Shown here one piece after another: positions 22,873 to 26,312 of a stretch of 26,312 bases of DNA. The translations under genes were made by a program, and so were the position numbers. Each line of letters starts with the position of its first letter. Positions within the stretch are counted from its first letter, which is position 1. The stretch comes from Helicobacteraceae bacterium (lineage in GTDB: Bacteria; Campylobacterota; Campylobacteria; Campylobacterales; Sulfurimonadaceae), in assembly GCA_027061425.1 (NCBI GenBank), contig JALSUN010000171.1:1-26312 (forward strand), read 5' to 3'. Below the pieces are notes generated by a model. That model was not told where the DNA came from and did no database searches. It saw nothing but the letters and a program-made list of their open reading frames with translations.

Positions 22873-24120
22873 CTACCAGTCTATAGATTGAATACTGCCA
22901 CCTTTAAGTGGAAAGAGGTAGTTTTTGTTTTGGTCCAATCTCACCACACCAATAGAACTTTGATTTTTAAACTTTTTAACAAAAATAATAGTACCACCGT
23001 CACGAGAGAAAAGTGGATGTTCATTTATACCTGTCACTGTCAAACGACGAATAAAATCTGTTTTAGTTGAGATAAGGTGTAAGTTAAAGGTATTTTTAGA
23101 AAATGCATGACTGCTTTCACGTGCTTTGTAAACGATGTAATTGTTATGTGCTGTACAGGCTGAATTACTTTTACCTACATAGACCATCTGCTCCGCAGCA
23201 GCAGAACCTATCTCTTTGGAAAACACATTAGGATATCCCAAACGATTAGAGATGAAAGCTATTTTGTCATCAGCCATATATTGAGCATTGACGTCAATAC
23301 CACTGTACTTTGTCAATTTTTTTAATTTCTTAGAAAGCACATCAAATTCATAAACATCTGGCTGGCCTTTAGGCGCCATAGTTAAAAGCAGTTTACTGCC
23401 ATCATCACTCACATCAGAACAGACAAGCATACCATCGGAACTCATAACATGGACATCCGTTCTGTCATAAACACCATATTTACGAAGTTCTGGTGTTCCT
23501 GTAGTAAGGCTTGTATAATAAAAATATTTTTTTGATTTATCAGCCCACTTTGGAAACACATTGAGTCCATTACGTTTAACAGAAAACTGATAACTCAAAG
23601 TATAGTCTGTAATTAAAATTTCTGATGTGCGCGTACCTGTTGTACGAGATATCAAGACTTTTTCTTTCATCCAGTCTACAGGTTCTGCACCCATAAAATT
23701 GTTGATTTCAGTTGTTATCGTGTGCACTAAGAACACATATTGTTTGGCATTTTTAATGCGGTAACTGAGCTCTTTTAAGACTTTGTCATTATTAATAAGA
23801 TGCACATTGACTACCATCTCATTACCATTATCTATAAGTTGGTATCTTAAAACATAGTCCATCTTTTTGTGTTCAGAGGCTACATTCTCATCATCAAAAT
23901 CAGCAGTGACATAATCACGATTAACATTGAAGATACTTAGAACATTCAAATCACTTACAAAGACACGGAAGAAACGTTTACTTAGACCATCTGTATAATC
24001 TTTTGAGGCATCTTCGACTGCTACACTAGGAAGAGCATCCACACTCTTTCTGACTTCTATCGTGGCATCAGCACCCCACGACATGATTACAAACAACAAC
24101 AGTCCTAAAAAAACTCTCAT
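22873..24120 (-). CDS. tolB: Tol-Pal translocation protein TolB
   Basis: The 415-residue periplasmic protein has a signal peptide (MRVFLGLLLFVIMSWGADA), an N-terminal alpha/beta domain (about 20-165) and a C-terminal beta-propeller (about 180-415) with repeats such as GMLVCSDVSDDGSKLLLTMA, KIAFISNRLGYPNVF and EHPLFSRDGGTIIFVKKF. It shuttles between TolA and Pal and helps outer-membrane constriction. The length is typical. It lies 2 nt after the tolA stop, in order with the rest of the operon. Confidence 0.95.
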   Translation of the reverse strand: MRVFLGLLLFVIMSWGADATIEVRKSVDALPSVAVEDASKDYTDGLSKRFFRVFVSDLNVLSIFNVNRDYVTADFDDENVASEHKKMDYVLRYQLIDNGNEMVVNVHLINNDKVLKELSYRIKNAKQYVFLVHTITTEINNFMGAEPVDWMKEKVLISRTTGTRTSEILITDYTLSYQFSVKRNGLNVFPKWADKSKKYFYYTSLTTGTPELRKYGVYDRTDVHVMSSDGMLVCSDVSDDGSKLLLTMAPKGQPDVYEFDVLSKKLKKLTKYSGIDVNAQYMADDKIAFISNRLGYPNVFSKEIGSAAAEQMVYVGKSNSACTAHNNYIVYKARESSHAFSKNTFNLHLISTKTDFIRRLTVTGINEHPLFSRDGGTIIFVKKFKNQSSIGVVRLDQNKNYLFPLKGGSIQSIDW

Positions 24121-24122
24121 TA

Positions 24123-24911
24123 CTACTCCTCGACTATTAATATGATCTCTAAAGAGAAACTTTTACCCTCAGGGTTATGTTCAAATGTCATCTGTTTAAG
24201 ACGTCCTTCTAAACGATCAACTTCTTCGTTAAATAGGGCTGAACCTGAGTAGACTAGAACACGATAACGTACAAGATTACCATTGGCATCTAGTGTTATC
24301 CGTATTTTAGCACTTGAGCCTTCTGTACTGGCAGCTGGATAAAATTTACTTTTCACTTGTGCGTGTATTTTAGCCAAATATTTGTTAACCTCAGGCGCTG
24401 TAGAGGCTGAAGCACCAACAGCTTTCGCAGTAGATTTTTGAAGCGTCAAAGTTTTTATACTCTCACTGGCTTTTTTAGTTTTTTTAACTTCTTTAGTCTT
24501 AATGCGTTTTTCAATAGCTGCAAGACGCTTGGTATCGACTTGGGGCTCTTGCTTCACGACTTTAGTGTCTGCACTAGGTGTCCATACATCATCAAAAAGG
24601 TTAGAGACATCCGTCTCAACAGGATCAGGCGTCACCTCCATCTCTTCAACAACAGGCTCAGGTTCTGGCTCAGGAGGAATCTCTTCTTTAGGGGTGGGTT
24701 CAGGATCTGGCTTCACATCATTTTTAGAGGGAACAGGAACATCCATGTTAACTGAAACAGAGATGTAGTTGTCTTCAGTCATAGCGAAAGTGTCTATAGT
24801 GTTTTTTTGAAAAAGCACAAAACCGAACATCATAATAGCTGCAAAGAAAATAAGAAGAGAGAGAAATCCGCTAAAGTAAAAGTAACGATTATCTTGATTT
24901 GATAAAACCAT
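24123..24911 (-). CDS. tolA: TolA/TonB-like energy-transducing protein
   Basis: The 262-residue inner-membrane protein has one TM helix at about residues 14-36 (GFLSLLIFFAAIMMFGFVLF) and a long periplasmic spacer. The spacer is rich in proline and acidic residues at about 60-105 (PDPEPTPKEEIPPEPEPEPV), then lysine-rich. A C-terminal TonB/TolA-type domain covers about 175-262 (VKSKFYPA, AKIRITLDANGNLV, YSGSALFNEEV). It links the TolQ-ExbD proton motor to TolB and Pal. The Pro-Glu spacer looks more like TonB than the Ala-Lys helix of E. coli TolA; the operon position decides for TolA. AGGG precedes the ATG. Confidence 0.88.
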   Translation of the reverse strand: MVLSNQDNRYFYFSGFLSLLIFFAAIMMFGFVLFQKNTIDTFAMTEDNYISVSVNMDVPVPSKNDVKPDPEPTPKEEIPPEPEPEPVVEEMEVTPDPVETDVSNLFDDVWTPSADTKVVKQEPQVDTKRLAAIEKRIKTKEVKKTKKASESIKTLTLQKSTAKAVGASASTAPEVNKYLAKIHAQVKSKFYPAASTEGSSAKIRITLDANGNLVRYRVLVYSGSALFNEEVDRLEGRLKQMTFEHNPEGKSFSLEIILIVEE

Positions 24912-24948
24912 AGTTACCCTTTTAGTGTTTCACTATACTAAAGATTTG

Positions 24949-25344
24949 TTATCCTTTAGTAGCGAGAGAGACCTCAGTGAAGCCTGCTTTTTTGACAGCA
25001 GAGAGTATGGACATAACCAAACCGTAATCAAGAGATTGGTCTGCACTAATAAGTACTGTGGCTTCTTTGTCAAGTTTTTGTGAATAGAGATAGAAGTTGT
25101 CTTCAAAACCTTGAAGATCAAAATTATCTTTATTCACAACAACTTGGCCTTTTTCATCAACAGTAATATGTACTGGTGCTTTTTTTTCTATCTGTTTTGT
25201 AGCCGAACCTTGAGGGAGTTTTATCATCTCTTCATAGATAACAGAAGGAGCGATTACCATCAAGATGGCAAGAAGCACCAACATAACATCCACCAAGGGT
25301 GTAATATTAAGTTCTGGTGATTCGTCCCAATCAAAATCGTTCAT
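24949..25344 (-). CDS. tolR: ExbD/TolR-type motor protein
   Basis: The 131-residue inner-membrane protein has a short cytoplasmic tail (ESPELNITPL), one TM helix with the essential proton-binding aspartate D19 in LVDVMLVLLAIL, and a periplasmic domain (HITVDEKGQVVVN..LISADQSLDYG..AGFTEVSLAT). It works with TolQ as the proton-driven motor of the Tol system. I chose ATG at 25344, which shares one base with the tolQ TGA (TGATG); an upstream TTG would add one residue. The ribosome site is a GAAGAAGAAG run. In Campylobacter the orthologue is usually named exbD. Confidence 0.94.
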   Translation of the reverse strand: MNDFDWDESPELNITPLVDVMLVLLAILMVIAPSVIYEEMIKLPQGSATKQIEKKAPVHITVDEKGQVVVNKDNFDLQGFEDNFYLYSQKLDKEATVLISADQSLDYGLVMSILSAVKKAGFTEVSLATKG

Positions 25345-25916
25345 CAAACTTCTTCTTCAGCTTTACGTGCAAGAACCGCGTCACGTTGCATACGGATAAG
25401 ACCATTGAGATCAAAGGCACGACGTTTTAAGACTTGGTGGTAAGTATATGCAAAAATTGCAACAAAAATACCACCTGCAGTAGCAATAAGCGCATCAGAA
25501 ACACCTGCGGCGATCATATTCATCCCACCAGCTCCACCGATTTTGTCGAAGGTATCCAAGATAGAGACAACCGTACCAAACAGACCGATAAATGGTGAAG
25601 TAGAAGCCACTATTGAGAGGTAAGAGAGACCTTTAGTAGACTCTTTTGATGCCGCAAACATACCCAGGTCAAAGATCTCTCTACTCATTGTTGAACTTGC
25701 ACTCAAAAACTTATGAAGATAAGCACTCGCTGTCACACTGCTTCCACCCATCAATAATTGCTCAAGAGAGAGTGTCTCACGAGCAATCCAACTGTTAAGG
25801 GATAGAAAACGGTAAAAAAATACCCAGTTAATAATGATAAAGTAGAGGGAGAGAAGTGCCAACACCCCAAGGGTGACGACAGGACTTTGAGAGATAAAGT
25901 CTAGTAAGTTTTCCAT
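25344..25916 (-). CDS. tolQ: MotA/TolQ/ExbB proton-channel protein
   Basis: The 190-residue inner-membrane protein has three TM helices, at about 13-35, 96-122 and 141-163. The conserved pore segment is STSPFIGLFGTVVSILDTF and the third helix GVSDALIATAGGIFVAIFAYTY. It is shorter than E. coli TolQ (about 230 residues), mostly in the cytoplasmic loop. It forms the pentameric ring around the ExbD/TolR dimer. The ATG lies 4 nt after the atpC stop with AGG as ribosome site, and the stop overlaps the next gene by one base. Confidence 0.94.
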   Translation of the reverse strand: MENLLDFISQSPVVTLGVLALLSLYFIIINWVFFYRFLSLNSWIARETLSLEQLLMGGSSVTASAYLHKFLSASSTMSREIFDLGMFAASKESTKGLSYLSIVASTSPFIGLFGTVVSILDTFDKIGGAGGMNMIAAGVSDALIATAGGIFVAIFAYTYHQVLKRRAFDLNGLIRMQRDAVLARKAEEEV

Positions 25917-25920
25917 AAGC

Positions 25921-26312
25921 CTATACTAGCTTATGCGCTGCCGATTCGATCTTTGCAGATACAGAAGCGATAGCAAGATTAGAGTCTGAAACATCAGAAA
26001 GAAGTGACTTCGCAGCGTCAAGAGCTTTAGCGATATCGCTTTCATTCTCACCGCGAATCGCTACTGCACCATCTACCAGTACAACAACTTTCTCTTCATT
26101 AACTTGGACAACGCCCCAGTTAACTACGATAGATTCAACACTCTTATCCTCTTTTTCTATATCCACAACACCTGCTTTAAGCAGCGTTGTCAATGAAGCG
26201 TGATGAGGAAGAACACCAAATTCACCCTCTTCACCAGGTAGTGTAACTTCTACAGCCTTACCATCAAAGATAAGACCACTCGGTGTTACAATTTCTAAGT
26301 TAAGTGTATCCA
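25921..26312 (-). CDS. atpC: ATP synthase F1 epsilon subunit, essentially complete
   Basis: The frame runs to the window edge, whose last two bases are TG followed by GAT ACA CTT, so the ATG probably straddles the edge and only its A is missing (130 residues expected). The N-terminal beta-sandwich is visible in LNLEIVTPSGLIFDGKAVEVTLPGEEGEFGVLPHHA, the family signature, followed by NWGVVQVNEEKVVVLVDGAV and a C-terminal helical hairpin. Epsilon links the rotor to the F1 head and inhibits hydrolysis. It is the last atp gene and leads directly into tolQ. Confidence 0.96.
   Translation of the reverse strand, partial: DTLNLEIVTPSGLIFDGKAVEVTLPGEEGEFGVLPHHASLTTLLKAGVVDIEKEDKSVESIVVNWGVVQVNEEKVVVLVDGAVAIRGENESDIAKALDAAKSLLSDVSDSNLAIASVSAKIESAAHKLV

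Noticed and set aside
24438..24768. Long open frames on the plus strand opposite tolA (including a Ser/Gly-rich 88-codon frame)
   Set aside because: They mirror the Pro-Glu and Lys repeats of tolA and have no ribosome site; tolA has domain, operon and codon support.
1..26312. Search for defence, secretion, prophage or biosynthetic cluster genes
   Set aside because: Every long frame is explained by core metabolism, envelope or small unknown proteins; no phage, toxin-antitoxin, restriction or cas motif was seen.

Overview
The window looks like ordinary chromosome of a Campylobacterota bacterium, probably a free-living sulfur-oxidiser of the Sulfurimonas/Sulfurovum kind. The reasons are the low GC, the many AT-rich -10 boxes without a recognisable -35, and gene orders that I recall from Campylobacter: ileS - small membrane protein - gatA, and atpC - tolQ - exbD - tolA - tolB - pal - ybgF, with nadE, lpxK and thrC close together. 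Genus is not decided by what I can see, and no database was searched.

Layout. 1-2945 (minus): start of gatA, a 36-residue membrane protein and ileS. 3123-4214 (plus): a CinA/PncC-type protein. 4290-4912: six tRNA genes (Lys-Asp-Val-Glu-Val-Asp) behind a perfect consensus sigma-70 promoter. 5113-8399 (plus): an MMPL/RND-family exporter preceded by a 36-bp perfect palindrome, then two overlapping genes for small exported proteins, one a thioredoxin. 8664-8954 (minus): a small coiled-coil protein. 9132-11060 (plus): a YyaL/DUF255 thioredoxin-domain protein. 11447-12388 (plus): a PPK2 polyphosphate kinase. 12615-20540 (minus): an 83-residue unknown, thrC, an exported AMMECR1-Memo fusion, argB, lpxK, a DegT-family aminotransferase, nadE and a DUF455 ferritin-like protein; argB, lpxK and the aminotransferase overlap by 4 nt each and form one tight unit with nadE. 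20579-21178 (plus): a metallo-beta-lactamase-fold hydrolase. 21230-26312 (minus): the Tol-Pal operon running straight on from atpC.

The genes are mostly core metabolism and envelope maintenance. What is not routine lies between them. Two 274-bp copies of a non-coding, terminally inverted element (8382-8655 and 11155-11428) match at about 96% and flank the small coiled-coil gene and the YyaL gene. A compensatory change in the terminal stem suggests that base pairing is maintained. One copy supplies the last codons and stop of the thioredoxin gene, and the other lies just upstream of ppk2. Downstream of ppk2 are a 7 x 7-bp tandem repeat and an unrelated 105-bp long hairpin whose edge forms the stop codon of the facing gene. 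These elements are the best candidates for something undescribed. The AMMECR1-Memo protein (signal peptide, A-then-B domain order) and the aminotransferase with a shifted lysine motif are the best protein-level leads.
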